From Paenibacillus sp. BIC5C1 (lineage in GTDB: Bacteria; Bacillota; Bacilli; Paenibacillales; Paenibacillaceae): a stretch of 64,000 nucleotides of DNA. Shown piece after piece: positions 44,668 to 52,685 of this stretch. Where the stretch lies: the NCBI RefSeq assembly GCF_032399705.1, contig NZ_CP135922.1, positions 6,076,001 through 6,140,000 on the forward strand, in the 5' to 3' direction. Position 1 is the first letter of the stretch. Every line of letters begins with the position of its first letter. Below the pieces are notes generated by a model that worked only from the letters and a program-made list of their open reading frames with translations, was not told where the DNA came from and did no database searches. A program made the translations under genes and the position numbers.

Positions 44668-44698
44668 GGATAAACCTTGAAGTATACTTCAAGGTCAA
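44668..44698 (-). promoter_or_regulatory. MerR-type promoter with 19-base spacer and perfect palindrome
   Basis: On the minus strand TTGACC (44693-44698) and TTATCC (44668-44673) are 19 bases apart. The spacer region carries a perfect 22-base palindrome, ACCTTGAAGTA/TACTTCAAGGT (44674-44695). This is the classical MerR target geometry, in which the bound activator untwists an overlong spacer. Confidence 0.85.
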
Positions 44699-44737
44699 GG
44701 TATAAAAATGAGAAATTTATAACTACGAATTACACAT

Positions 44738-44796
44738 GCAAAAACCCGATAAACGACGCAGCCGGAAGTGGCTTGTACGTAAACATTATCGGGCTG
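44738..44796 (-). terminator. Intrinsic terminator after the YtkA-like gene
   Basis: AACCCGATAA (44743-44752) pairs with TTATCGGG (44786-44793). On the minus strand GGGTTTTTGC follows. Confidence 0.8.
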
Positions 44797-44807
44797 TATT
44801 TATCGAT

Positions 44808-45254
44808 TTATTCTTCTACAGTTACCTTCGTTCGGGGCATGGTGTGCATTGCACCAGCAGTGACATGGACCTGAACGATATAGACTCCGGATTGCTCAAA
44901 CGCGTAGCTTGCTTCGTATAATCCTTCACCTGTTGATTTCGCGGTGATGGCTCCCTTGGCTTCAAGCTCTTCTGCACTCATCATGCCTTGTTCCAGAGAT
45001 GGTGCCTCGGGTTCATCCTGTTCATTCCAGATCTGAAACTGCACATGGTCCGCATCATTCACAGGCTTCCCCCCTTGTGTTAGCTGGATTTGCAAGGAAA
45101 CATTTTCCTTAATGGACACCTTGTCCGGTACCATGAGCTTCACCTTGATCATCTCCGGCATCACACCTGACTGGGACTGCTTCTGTTCCGAACAACCCAC
45201 AGTCAGGAGGATCAGAATGATGAAGGGCATGAACCAACGGACTTGTCCGCTCAT
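44808..45254 (-). CDS. YtkA/FixH-like lipoprotein (CtaK-like)
   Basis: A 148-residue lipoprotein with signal helix and lipobox LTVGC near residue 20. It has a beta-sandwich YtkA-like domain: KVKLMVPDKVSIKENVSLQIQL, then VQFQIWN and GLYEASYAFEQSGVYIVQVHVTAGAMHTMP with a His-x-Met-type end. In Bacillus, YtkA (CtaK) helps biogenesis of the copper centre of cytochrome c oxidase. The ATG at 45254 follows AAAGGACAG; a TTG one codon earlier is possible. It lies 17 bases after bdbC, suggesting a joint role in oxidase maturation or thiol-copper handling outside the membrane. Confidence 0.82.
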   Translation of the reverse strand: MSGQVRWFMPFIILILLTVGCSEQKQSQSGVMPEMIKVKLMVPDKVSIKENVSLQIQLTQGGKPVNDADHVQFQIWNEQDEPEAPSLEQGMMSAEELEAKGAITAKSTGEGLYEASYAFEQSGVYIVQVHVTAGAMHTMPRTKVTVEE

Positions 45255-45271
45255 CAATCATCTGTCCTTTC

Positions 45272-45724
45272 TTATGAAGAAGATTTTGGTGTTTTTCCAA
45301 TTCCCCACAGCATAACAATAATGATGATAAATGCGATCAGTGCAAGTAACGGAATTGTGATAAAACCAAACCAGTTCAAGTAATCGGTATAACACGGAAT
45401 TTGGCCGCATGCCACTGAACTACCCGTAGCTGAGTAAATGCGCTGAATCGTTACATGGTATAACGAGATCCCGCCTCCAATGAAACTCAGCGGAAGAACA
45501 TACTTGGTAATTCCCACGTCATCCTTGAAGTAGGCAATGCCCAGTAAAATCGTTAACGGATACATGAAGATCCGCTGGAACCAGCACAGATCACAGGGGA
45601 TGTATCCCTTAATCTCACTGAAATAAAGGCTGCCACCAGTCGCAATGACTGATACGGCCCAGGCAATAAACAGACGGGTATCAATATGTTTTGCCCGTCG
45701 CTCTGGCTTTGAAGCTGTGTCCAT
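45272..45724 (-). CDS. bdbC: Disulfide bond formation protein, DsbB family
   Basis: A 150-residue four-helix thiol oxidase. The first redox pair is CDLC (IPCDLCWFQR, about residues 44-47) and the second is CGQIPC near residues 106-111; both are complete. BdbC reoxidises a BdbD-like partner and passes electrons to menaquinone. No bdbD lies beside it. AGGGGG precedes the ATG. It is co-transcribed with the YtkA-like lipoprotein gene. Confidence 0.92.
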   Translation of the reverse strand: MDTASKPERRAKHIDTRLFIAWAVSVIATGGSLYFSEIKGYIPCDLCWFQRIFMYPLTILLGIAYFKDDVGITKYVLPLSFIGGGISLYHVTIQRIYSATGSSVACGQIPCYTDYLNWFGFITIPLLALIAFIIIIVMLWGIGKTPKSSS

Positions 45725-46033
45725 CCGCTTGAACCCCCTCTTCTTGTTTGATCATACCGAATAATAATACAACATACATGACTCCAACGGGCTAGTGATT
45801 ACGATTATGTACAGTCCGCCACCGTACCGTGATCAATAACACGTTGCGGCGAGGTTGCTGACTCCATTGATTATACCAAATATTTGAATATTTTGATGTG
45901 GCCTTTTTGCGTCCATGTGATACCAATTGGATGGCTGAGTCCCAAAATAAGATGTAGGTAAAAAACTGAAATGACAATAAAAAAAGCTGCCGTATGGGGC
46001 AGCTTTTTTTCGTTCTTCTTTTATAAATAGTAA
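45725..46033. other. 309-base intergenic region
   Basis: The region contains the bdbC promoter area and, at 45979-46010, the bidirectional terminator of the stalk-protein gene. A 61-codon open frame at 45792-45977 has no ribosome site or recognisable content. Nothing else was found. Confidence 0.55.
45979..46010. terminator. Strong bidirectional terminator after the His-repeat stalk protein gene
   Basis: AAAAAGCTGCC and GGGCAGCTTTTTTT form a ten-pair stem around GTATG with A and T runs on both sides. Confidence 0.9.
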
Positions 46034-47662
46034 TTACATAGATTTAGTCAGTGTGATCGAGCCATCTTTTTGTGCCCATTTTACATCCCAGCCAAGAAGT
46101 TCAGCGATGAAACGCAGTGGCACTTGTGTACGTCCGTCTTTGTTAACAAAGACCGTTGCACCCACATTTTTCTTCATGCCGTTCACTTCCATAACGTTGT
46201 TGTTCACCCAGAATTTCAATGTATCATTACCAGCCATTACAGTTACTTGTTGTGCTTTTTTATCCCATTTCACGGTTGCACCAATCCCTTCGCTCAGGAA
46301 GCGCAGTGGAATGTAGCTTGTGTTTTTCCAGAGCATTGGCGTGGTGTCCATGTTGGTTGTTTTGTCATTGATTTTCAGCGTTTTGCTGTTCAGCTGCATC
46401 CATACAGTTGTTGTATCTGTTCCAGGCATTGTCGGTGTAGTGGGTTGCTCTTGAAATTTATCATTGAATTGCGTCACGATTGCATTACCAAGGGCTTGAC
46501 CTACACCAAACATTACTTTGAAGCCTTCACGGTTGGTGGTGTACGAACCTTCGTAGTTAGCTGCAGCATATTGATCCAGCACTTGTTGTACTTGCTTCTC
46601 ATGTGTAGTCAATGCTTGTTGTCCGGCAGCTTTTGGCAGGTTGCCTGCTGTTGCGGAATCCAGGAATGTCGCGAACTCCGTTGTGAATCCATCAATACGT
46701 TTCTCGACAGCTGCACGAGCCGTTGCATCATTGTTTTTAACGGCTGTTACATAGTCGCTTTGTGCATTCACGTGGTTGGTTACCCAAATTTTCTCGAACG
46801 CGTTGGCACCGTCATTACCGTAAATGGAAGCGATCGCTGCTTTGAAATCTGCTGTGTTTCCAGCTTCAGCCGTAACCAGTGCATTGGATGCTGCTGTGCG
46901 GCCATCATATTGCTCTTGCATTTGCAGAGCCGACAGAGCGAAGTGCTCGGAAGCCAAGTGGTTCAGTGCAGATCTCAGATCAGCAGCTGGTGTGTCCGCT
47001 TTGCTGTTCTCGAATTTCTCAGGCATTTGTGTTGTGATTGCAGTGGAAAGTGCTTTACTCACGTCGAACATTTCTTTGAAACCTTCACGGTAAGCTTTGT
47101 ATGCATCTGTGTAGTCACCAGCGACATATTCATCAAATACTTTTTGCACGAGATCTTCATGTACTTTCAAAGCATTTTTGGCTGCTGCTTTTGGCAATTT
47201 GCCTTCCGTTGCTGTGCTCAAGAATGTAGAGAATTCTTCTACAAAACCGTTGATATTATTCTGTGCCTGTTTGATTCCAGCCTGGTTACCCATTTTAGTT
47301 GCTTTCACAAGATCATCTGTATATTTGTTATGAGCGCGGAAGATCCGTTCGAATTCTTTGGCTCCTGCATCACCGTAAAGGGAAGCGATTGCCGGCTGCA
47401 TATCCAATGCATTTTGGTCGAGTGCTTTGTAAGCTGCGTCTGCATCTTTTGCTCCGTCATATGCCTTCGCCATTGCGGTTACTGCGAGTGCAAAGTGTTC
47501 GGATAACAGGTGATCCAGGCTCGCTCTCAGGTCCGCAGCAGGTGTATTGACACTTGCCTTCATTGTAGTCATCGGTGTCTGTGGTGCTGCAGCAGCCCCG
47601 GCAATTCCTGGCATCAATAACGTCAAGCTCAGCATGGGTGCGATAAATTTCTTCATTTTCAT
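46034..47662 (-). CDS. Secreted protein with two His-containing helical repeats and a copper-amine-oxidase-like stalk domain
   Basis: A 542-residue exported protein. The signal peptide is cleaved near residues 24-27 (GAAAAP). Two homologous helical repeats (about 38-215 and 222-400) each start PAADLR, then HLxSEHFAL. A conserved set repeats with a 184-186 residue offset: His51/235, Glu55/239, His56/240, Glu105/290, His111/297, Glu143/329 and His168/354. This looks like a metal site in a helical bundle, but I recognise no named family. A Pro/Thr linker follows (405-418). The C-terminal Cu_amine_oxidN1-like stalk domain (about 420-542) has YIPLRFLSEGIGATVKWD and QVPLRFIAELLGWDVKW. GAGGAGTGAAC precedes the ATG. 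Its leader has an internal terminator. Confidence 0.82.
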   Translation of the reverse strand: MKMKKFIAPMLSLTLLMPGIAGAAAAPQTPMTTMKASVNTPAADLRASLDHLLSEHFALAVTAMAKAYDGAKDADAAYKALDQNALDMQPAIASLYGDAGAKEFERIFRAHNKYTDDLVKATKMGNQAGIKQAQNNINGFVEEFSTFLSTATEGKLPKAAAKNALKVHEDLVQKVFDEYVAGDYTDAYKAYREGFKEMFDVSKALSTAITTQMPEKFENSKADTPAADLRSALNHLASEHFALSALQMQEQYDGRTAASNALVTAEAGNTADFKAAIASIYGNDGANAFEKIWVTNHVNAQSDYVTAVKNNDATARAAVEKRIDGFTTEFATFLDSATAGNLPKAAGQQALTTHEKQVQQVLDQYAAANYEGSYTTNREGFKVMFGVGQALGNAIVTQFNDKFQEQPTTPTMPGTDTTTVWMQLNSKTLKINDKTTNMDTTPMLWKNTSYIPLRFLSEGIGATVKWDKKAQQVTVMAGNDTLKFWVNNNVMEVNGMKKNVGATVFVNKDGRTQVPLRFIAELLGWDVKWAQKDGSITLTKSM

Positions 47663-47991
47663 TACGTGTTCACTCCTCGGTTAGTTTTGTTTATCCTTTG
47701 TTTCCTCGTCGTCGTCTTCATAGGGTGTAACGCAGGGTTCTTCAATCTGGATCACCTCTCTGGGCAAAAAAAATTGCAGCCTCCGCTTAGGAAAGCCGCA
47801 AATGCGCGCCACAACAAGGTTTATCTCAAATTTAAAATTTCAAAATTATAGTGATCCACTCCATTCAGCACTGCATACATACTGTAAGTGAAGGACTTAA
47901 TTTTCCTTTATTTATCATTAAAAACTTACATCCAAGGTAAACTTGAAGTACAATGAACAGAACGATTGATTTCAATGAAGGAGGTCATCGC
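47663..47991. other. 329-base divergent region with attenuator-like leader
   Basis: The region holds the leader of the minus-strand stalk protein, with an internal terminator at 47766-47801 and a TATAAT-like box at 47845-47850 (minus strand), plus the promoter area of the small plus-strand membrane protein. No further gene is seen. Confidence 0.6.
47766..47801 (-). terminator. Terminator inside the leader of the His-repeat protein gene (attenuator candidate)
   Basis: Read on the minus strand, TTGCGGCTTTCC pairs with GGAGGCTGCAA over about eleven pairs, followed by eight T. It lies about 105 bases upstream of the start codon. No gene that it could terminate lies further upstream on that strand. 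Confidence 0.75.
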
Positions 47992-48198
47992 ATGACATTG
48001 CTGCCCTATATTTTAATTGTTGGTATTGCCCTATTCGGTGGAATTGCTACCATGATCATCGGGAATTCAAAAGCGAATCAGACCAGCAATCCCGAGTATG
48101 ATCGCAGGACCAAGCAAAATCTGAGCAAACTTACTTATGTATACGTTGGTGCCATCGTTCTCGGCATAGGCGGTTTCGTCCTGTATTTAGTGAACTGA
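47992..48198 (+). CDS. Small two-helix membrane protein
   Basis: A 68-residue protein from an ATG at 47992 behind GAAGGAGGTCATCGC, one of the best ribosome sites in the window. An in-frame ATG at 47953 is poorer. Two hydrophobic helices (about 3-23 and 45-65) flank a hydrophilic loop with NSKANQTSNPEYDRRTKQN. The family is unknown to me. It is divergent from the His-repeat stalk protein gene. Confidence 0.75.
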   Translation: MTLLPYILIVGIALFGGIATMIIGNSKANQTSNPEYDRRTKQNLSKLTYVYVGAIVLGIGGFVLYLVN

Positions 48199-48621
48199 AT
48201 GGCCCTTACTCTCAGTCAGCAAAGTACATGTCTGAACTTTTCGAGTAATTCAAGGTTTCGTTGTACATATGGGATGGTTCGGCGAACCATTCCCCTCTCT
48301 CTTATGATGGCCAAGCGTCCAGGAAACACCCATGTATGCATTAGTTCAGAAAGAACTTCCCTGTTAAAAGAATTACCTTCCTGCGTGTATCCCTGCTCAA
48401 AATCAGCTGCAATCTCTCCCACTTCTCTCTCCTTGCTTCTCCAATATCTATAATGTGAATGCTCTCCTCTGTGAATAACAACATCCAAATGCCAAGATCC
48501 TTACACATGTTTACAAGTTGGAGATAATTCAGAATTATTCTGGATATGTTCAGTGGGTAATATAAAGCCATAAGGACAGCAAGCCATTATAAATAACACA
48601 ATTTAAAGGAGAGTTATACAC
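48199..48621. other. 423-base stretch without a confident gene
   Basis: A 90-codon minus-strand frame (48216-48488) and an overlapping frame to 48571 lack convincing ribosome sites and recognisable motifs. The stretch contains a perfect hairpin at 48271-48294 and a small palindrome CAGAATTATTCTG (48530-48542) upstream of the next gene. It could be a degraded gene or a regulatory region. Confidence 0.5.
48271..48294. repeat. Short inverted repeat
   Basis: GGGATGGTTC and GAACCATTCCC pair around GGC. No strong T run follows, so a terminator role for the small membrane protein gene is doubtful. Confidence 0.5.
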
Positions 48622-49725
48622 ATGAAGAAAAACTTGAAGAAATCTGCAGCAACGATGATGGTACTGGGCATGACTTTAACAGGAGCAACGGGCGTATTCG
48701 CAGGAACACAACTGGAGAAAATCTCGGCATACCTCAACCATGGAATCAGCTTCAATGTTGACGGTGCGGCGTACTCACCGACTGATGGAAACGGCAAGAA
48801 ATTGGCTCCAATCACTTACAACAATTCAACTTATCTGCCTGTACGTGCCATTGCTGATGCGCTGCATGTACCTGTATCGTATGACGGTAAAAAAGGACAG
48901 GTGATCATCGGAGAAGCACCAAGCAATCCTTCCACATTGAGCAATGTAACCTATAGTGCAGCTCAAAAAGAAGCCATTCAAAAGGCGTTTGCACAGTTCG
49001 ATGGCTTCGAGACAGCATACGCTCCTCAACAGATGGTTGCAGGTGATACTTTTAAAAGTGTAGGCGCTGGCGGCGATGGAGTAAGCTTTACTTTTAACCA
49101 TATGAAAGTGGATGTGTCTCCAAGAGATTATTCAGACGGTTACAATGGCAAAGACGTAAAACTGTCCAATGGTGTCACAGCCAAGTGGTACACACCGGAT
49201 CAAACGGGTATGCTCACGTTCAAACTGGATGATCGTTATGTCACAATAAGCTCACCTGACCATAAGCTGTCTCAGGCTCAGTTGCAGCAAGTGGCTGTAT
49301 CTGTGCAAAAGGTTCAAGGCAATGATCAGGGTGTTACAGGCTTTGCTGATGTGAAATATACCCAAGAGCAGTCAGCTGCCATCCGCAAAGCCTTTGCCAA
49401 ATTCCAAGGATTCGAGACTGCTTACGCACCACAACACATGATTGCTGGGGATTCATTCAAAAGTGTGGCTGCTGGCGGTGATGGTGTAAACTTTGTTTTC
49501 AATCACATGAATGTCAGTGTGTCACCTAAAGACTATTCCTTCAGCTATGATGGCAAAAATGTTAAACTGCCAAACGGCGTTACCGCCAAGTGGTACACAC
49601 CGGATCAAACCGACATGCTAACATTCAAACTGGATGATCGCTATGTAACCCTTAGCTCGGCAAATAATGCCTTGACTCACACACAGCTGGAGCAAATGGC
49701 TGTATCTGTGCAAAAAGTGAAATAA
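48622..49725 (+). CDS. Secreted stalk-domain protein with a tandem repeat of unknown fold
   Basis: A 367-residue exported protein. The signal peptide ends near residue 28 (GVFAG). A Cu_amine_oxidN1-like region (about 40-98, NSTYLPVRAIADALHVPVSYDGK) is followed by two homologous units (about 111-231 and 246-367). Each runs YSAAQKEAIQKAF or YTQEQSAAIRKAF, then FETAYAPQ, FNHM, AKWYTPDQT, LTFKLDDRYVT and VAVSVQKV. I do not know the repeat family. AAAGGAGAG precedes the ATG and a strong terminator follows. Confidence 0.82.
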   Translation: MKKNLKKSAATMMVLGMTLTGATGVFAGTQLEKISAYLNHGISFNVDGAAYSPTDGNGKKLAPITYNNSTYLPVRAIADALHVPVSYDGKKGQVIIGEAPSNPSTLSNVTYSAAQKEAIQKAFAQFDGFETAYAPQQMVAGDTFKSVGAGGDGVSFTFNHMKVDVSPRDYSDGYNGKDVKLSNGVTAKWYTPDQTGMLTFKLDDRYVTISSPDHKLSQAQLQQVAVSVQKVQGNDQGVTGFADVKYTQEQSAAIRKAFAKFQGFETAYAPQHMIAGDSFKSVAAGGDGVNFVFNHMNVSVSPKDYSFSYDGKNVKLPNGVTAKWYTPDQTDMLTFKLDDRYVTLSSANNALTHTQLEQMAVSVQKVK

Positions 49726-49740
49726 AATAAAACGATATAT

Positions 49741-49797
49741 AAAACACACATCATTCTGCTCTTCCTATGAAAGCAGATTTGATGTGTGTTTTGTCTT
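49741..49797 (+). terminator. Strong intrinsic terminator after the repeat stalk protein gene
   Basis: AACACACATCA (49743-49753) pairs with TGATGTGTGTT (49780-49790), with an inner CTGCT/AGCAG pairing, then TTGTCTTAATTT. Confidence 0.85.
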
Positions 49798-49880
49798 AAT
49801 TTCACTAACGACTATAGGTATCCTCAGCTGATCGAGGATGGTTCGTTTAAAATTGCTGTTGCCACTTGTCTGCAATATGA

Positions 49881-50927
49881 TCACACCGACAAACCCGCTA
49901 AACGAATCACTCTCCGATAGTTCATATAATCGATCATACCCTCCCATTCCAACTCCCCTGCATTACCGTCACGATAGTATACGGCCGCAGCGGGTAGGAA
50001 ACCGACCAACGGACCCATGCCACCACAGATCATCGCGCCACCGTCGCCACCTTTGGGCATCATGTTCCCAGAAGCATCAAGCGTAAGCTCATAGTTATAG
50101 GGATCTCCAGCAAACTGGACACCAAAAAAGTTGGGCAGCTCTAAATCATACGGACGGTCATTCTCTACTAATAGGGAAGGGTTCTGCTCTATCGATTCGT
50201 CCACAATTCCCTCCACCTCTTCGAGGCTTCCAAAATGCTTCAATTTCATCGTGTAGTCGAAGCTGTCTCCCCATGGAAATAACGTACGGCTCCCCCCTCC
50301 GTACAGATACTCCCACTCCTCTTCAGTAAGCAAACCAAAACCCGCTTTTGCTTCTTCCTCGATTAAATATTCCAACGTCAAATCTTCATTGAACCAAAAT
50401 ATCTGTATTGCCTCACCTTGACGAACCAAACGAAACTCTTGATGCAGTTCATACTGATTCAGATCGGACAGCTTAAACTTCTCCAACTCTTCTGTAAAAT
50501 AGGAACTCTCTTGCGCCATCGCTTCAGCTTCCGTCACTTCAAACCAACCAAGTGGATGGTTCCTGCACTCCACCAGCATGGGAGCAATGTGTACTTCCCT
50601 GACCGGAGACATCTGGCTACTCAAAAAAGAATCCACATCCTCCACGCCATACTCACTGACGGTCTCCAGCAAATCCGCGGAAGTCTCCTCGTTCATTCCA
50701 ACCTGCCAGCGATCCCAGCCAAGTGTCACCCGATCACCAGGCACAAACACAAATGTCTGCTCCTCATACGAAAATACACCTGTCTCGATTCGCTGACCGA
50801 ATCGTTCAAATGTCTCCAGCCCTTCATACTTCATACCTGTGGGAAAATATCTGAGCAAATCACGCAGCCGCTCCTCCTTTTTCTGAGCGGACAGTCCTTC
50901 CCATACACCCCGATTCAATGGCCCCAT
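49881..50927 (-). CDS. FGE/SUMF1-like fold protein, function unknown
   Basis: A 348-residue protein from the ATG at 50927 behind AAAGGTGGGGGAG; a 360-residue form from 50963 is possible. FVFVPGDRVTLGWD (about residue 60-72) and LLTEEEWEYLYGG with TLFPWGDSFDY (about 199-225) resemble the formylglycine-generating enzyme/C-type-lectin-like fold. The copper-binding cysteines of true FGE are not evident, so catalysis is doubtful. The protein is very acidic and has no signal peptide. It lies 69 bases after a large gene of unknown function on the same strand and is probably co-transcribed with it. Confidence 0.75.
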   Translation of the reverse strand: MGPLNRGVWEGLSAQKKEERLRDLLRYFPTGMKYEGLETFERFGQRIETGVFSYEEQTFVFVPGDRVTLGWDRWQVGMNEETSADLLETVSEYGVEDVDSFLSSQMSPVREVHIAPMLVECRNHPLGWFEVTEAEAMAQESSYFTEELEKFKLSDLNQYELHQEFRLVRQGEAIQIFWFNEDLTLEYLIEEEAKAGFGLLTEEEWEYLYGGGSRTLFPWGDSFDYTMKLKHFGSLEEVEGIVDESIEQNPSLLVENDRPYDLELPNFFGVQFAGDPYNYELTLDASGNMMPKGGDGGAMICGGMGPLVGFLPAAAVYYRDGNAGELEWEGMIDYMNYRRVIRLAGLSV

Positions 50928-50996
50928 ATCTCCCCCACCTTTACTTGTATCCTCATACATCACATCAGCCTTGAAAAGCCCCTCACGGGCATATCC

Positions 50997-52685
50997 TTAC
51001 TTCCCTGCGGCCTTTAACAGCTCTAACAGTAACTCTTTCCGTTTACCATCAGCCTTGCGTGCCAGCGTTGCAAGTTTCTCTATCTTGCCCCAGATCGGAT
51101 ACAGCGCTCGCTCCACTTCATAGGTTTCCATTCCTTGCAGCGATTGGACCAGAAGTTCAAGCTTCTCCTCATCCTCCAGCTCTGGCTGGATCTTCAGCTT
51201 CAGGGAATCCGTAGAACAACGTAGGCAAGCAACTAAAGCAGGTACCGTGCTTTCCGTTACTCCATGTGTCTCAGCAAAGGCAACGGTGAATTTATCCTGT
51301 ACCAACTGGTGCTCATCGTCCACTTCCCCCATGTAATATTCAACCAACGGGAAATACCGCTTATCTGCCAATCCCAGTCCGAATGTTGCATAACTGCCTG
51401 GCATACAGTTCTTTTCACCCTCTGTATCCGCATAAAATTCGAACTCTTCGATCGCTGCACGTGCATATTCTTCAAGCAGCGGACGCAGCTCTGGGTACTC
51501 CAGCGCGTTTGCGAAAAATCGATGGGTATCCGACTTCGCAAGCCCTTTAACAGGCAGATACTGCTTCAAGCTGGATTTGAGCTTGATCTTGTAACTTTTG
51601 GGGAAGCCCTGCTTCAGCAAACGGGTGATAAAAGCAATGGCCTGTTCGTAGGCAGCTGCTTCCTCCTTGCGAATGATGAGGGTAATGATCGAGAACACAT
51701 CGTTCGCGGTGCATTCTACCTGCTCATTTTTCACATGAATATCTTCCTTGGCATAGGTTCCACTACCTTCCGTCATCATACGCGCTGCACGGTTACTGCC
51801 AAGCTGTTTCGCCAGCTCCAGGAAGGTAAGTCCTTTCGGTTTACTGTAACTAGGCTCATAACGAAGAATCATCACGGCTGCATACAACAGCAGATCAATA
51901 GGCTGTGCCACATGCTGCCCATGCTCACTCTGAGGCTGGTCTTCCTCCAAAGAGGCACCTGGCTTAAGTGAATATACATTGGCACTGTATGCAGAAGGCT
52001 GTACATCAAAGTACCGTGGCAAAAAATGATTCTCCGCCCAAGACGTTATCGCACGAATAATATCACCACGATGCTCCGCCAGAGCTTCCTGACGTCCTTT
52101 ATTTAACTCCTGTATGCGATCATATTGCGATATAGTCCACGCTACATCCAGTTCAGGGAACAATTTTGGATCAAGCAGGTGACGCGTCAAAAAAAAGGAT
52201 TCCAACGGCTTTGTTGGATATGAACCTTTCAGTAGCTTCTGGTCTACGTATGTATGAATGCGCTCAAGCAACTGCTGCCTTTTCCCTTCGTTGATATATT
52301 CGAGCATGGTCACTTGCAGCTTTCCTTCTGTCGTTGGGAATTTCCCGCGAAGGGTAAACCGATAGTCGATCAACGGTGTATCCGCCAGCTTGTCCAAGTT
52401 CTCTTGAACCACTTCTACAAGCTTGGGCTGGATCTCATTCCGCACCTGTTCCTCCGTAAAGGGACCAGGATTCTTCGATTTCAATCCCTCATCCAATCCA
52501 AGATCCACACTATCTACCGTGGTCCGTCCAGGTCTGTAATCCAGCAAAATATCATTAAAGATCCCCGTTTGTAGTGTTGTTCTCTTCACAGCCTTTTCAA
52601 GGTCATCCCGCTTCAACTGTTCACTAAACCATTCTTCAATGACCTCAATCATCTCTTCCATTGCCTGATCATAGAGTATACTCAT
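50997..52685 (-). CDS. Large cytoplasmic protein of unknown function (possibly DUF6138)
   Basis: A 562-residue, mostly helical, soluble protein without signal peptide. The N-terminus MSILYDQAMEEMIEVIEEWF is amphipathic. A central segment resembles metabolic-helper or HEAT-like helices (VFSIITLIIRKEEAAAYEQAIAFITRLL). GEKNCMPGSYATFGLGLAD is a conserved-looking Cys/Gly motif near residue 437. It recalls the DUF6138 group, but I am not sure. AAGGCGG precedes the ATG. It pairs with the FGE-like gene downstream. Confidence 0.7.
   Translation of the reverse strand: MSILYDQAMEEMIEVIEEWFSEQLKRDDLEKAVKRTTLQTGIFNDILLDYRPGRTTVDSVDLGLDEGLKSKNPGPFTEEQVRNEIQPKLVEVVQENLDKLADTPLIDYRFTLRGKFPTTEGKLQVTMLEYINEGKRQQLLERIHTYVDQKLLKGSYPTKPLESFFLTRHLLDPKLFPELDVAWTISQYDRIQELNKGRQEALAEHRGDIIRAITSWAENHFLPRYFDVQPSAYSANVYSLKPGASLEEDQPQSEHGQHVAQPIDLLLYAAVMILRYEPSYSKPKGLTFLELAKQLGSNRAARMMTEGSGTYAKEDIHVKNEQVECTANDVFSIITLIIRKEEAAAYEQAIAFITRLLKQGFPKSYKIKLKSSLKQYLPVKGLAKSDTHRFFANALEYPELRPLLEEYARAAIEEFEFYADTEGEKNCMPGSYATFGLGLADKRYFPLVEYYMGEVDDEHQLVQDKFTVAFAETHGVTESTVPALVACLRCSTDSLKLKIQPELEDEEKLELLVQSLQGMETYEVERALYPIWGKIEKLATLARKADGKRKELLLELLKAAGK

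Noticed and set aside
46070..47506. Long open frame (478 codons) on the plus strand opposite the His-repeat protein gene
   Set aside because: It is antisense to a gene with signal peptide, repeats, RBS and terminator. Its translation is Cys/Phe/His-rich without family resemblance and has no ribosome site.
47663..47850. c-di-GMP or cobalamin riboswitch upstream of the His-repeat protein gene
   Set aside because: The leader before the terminator is too short (about 40 bases from the putative start) and lacks the conserved blocks.
48216..48571. Two overlapping minus-strand frames of 76-90 codons
   Set aside because: No good ribosome site, no recognisable motif, and they overlap each other. Kept as an unexplained intergenic stretch.
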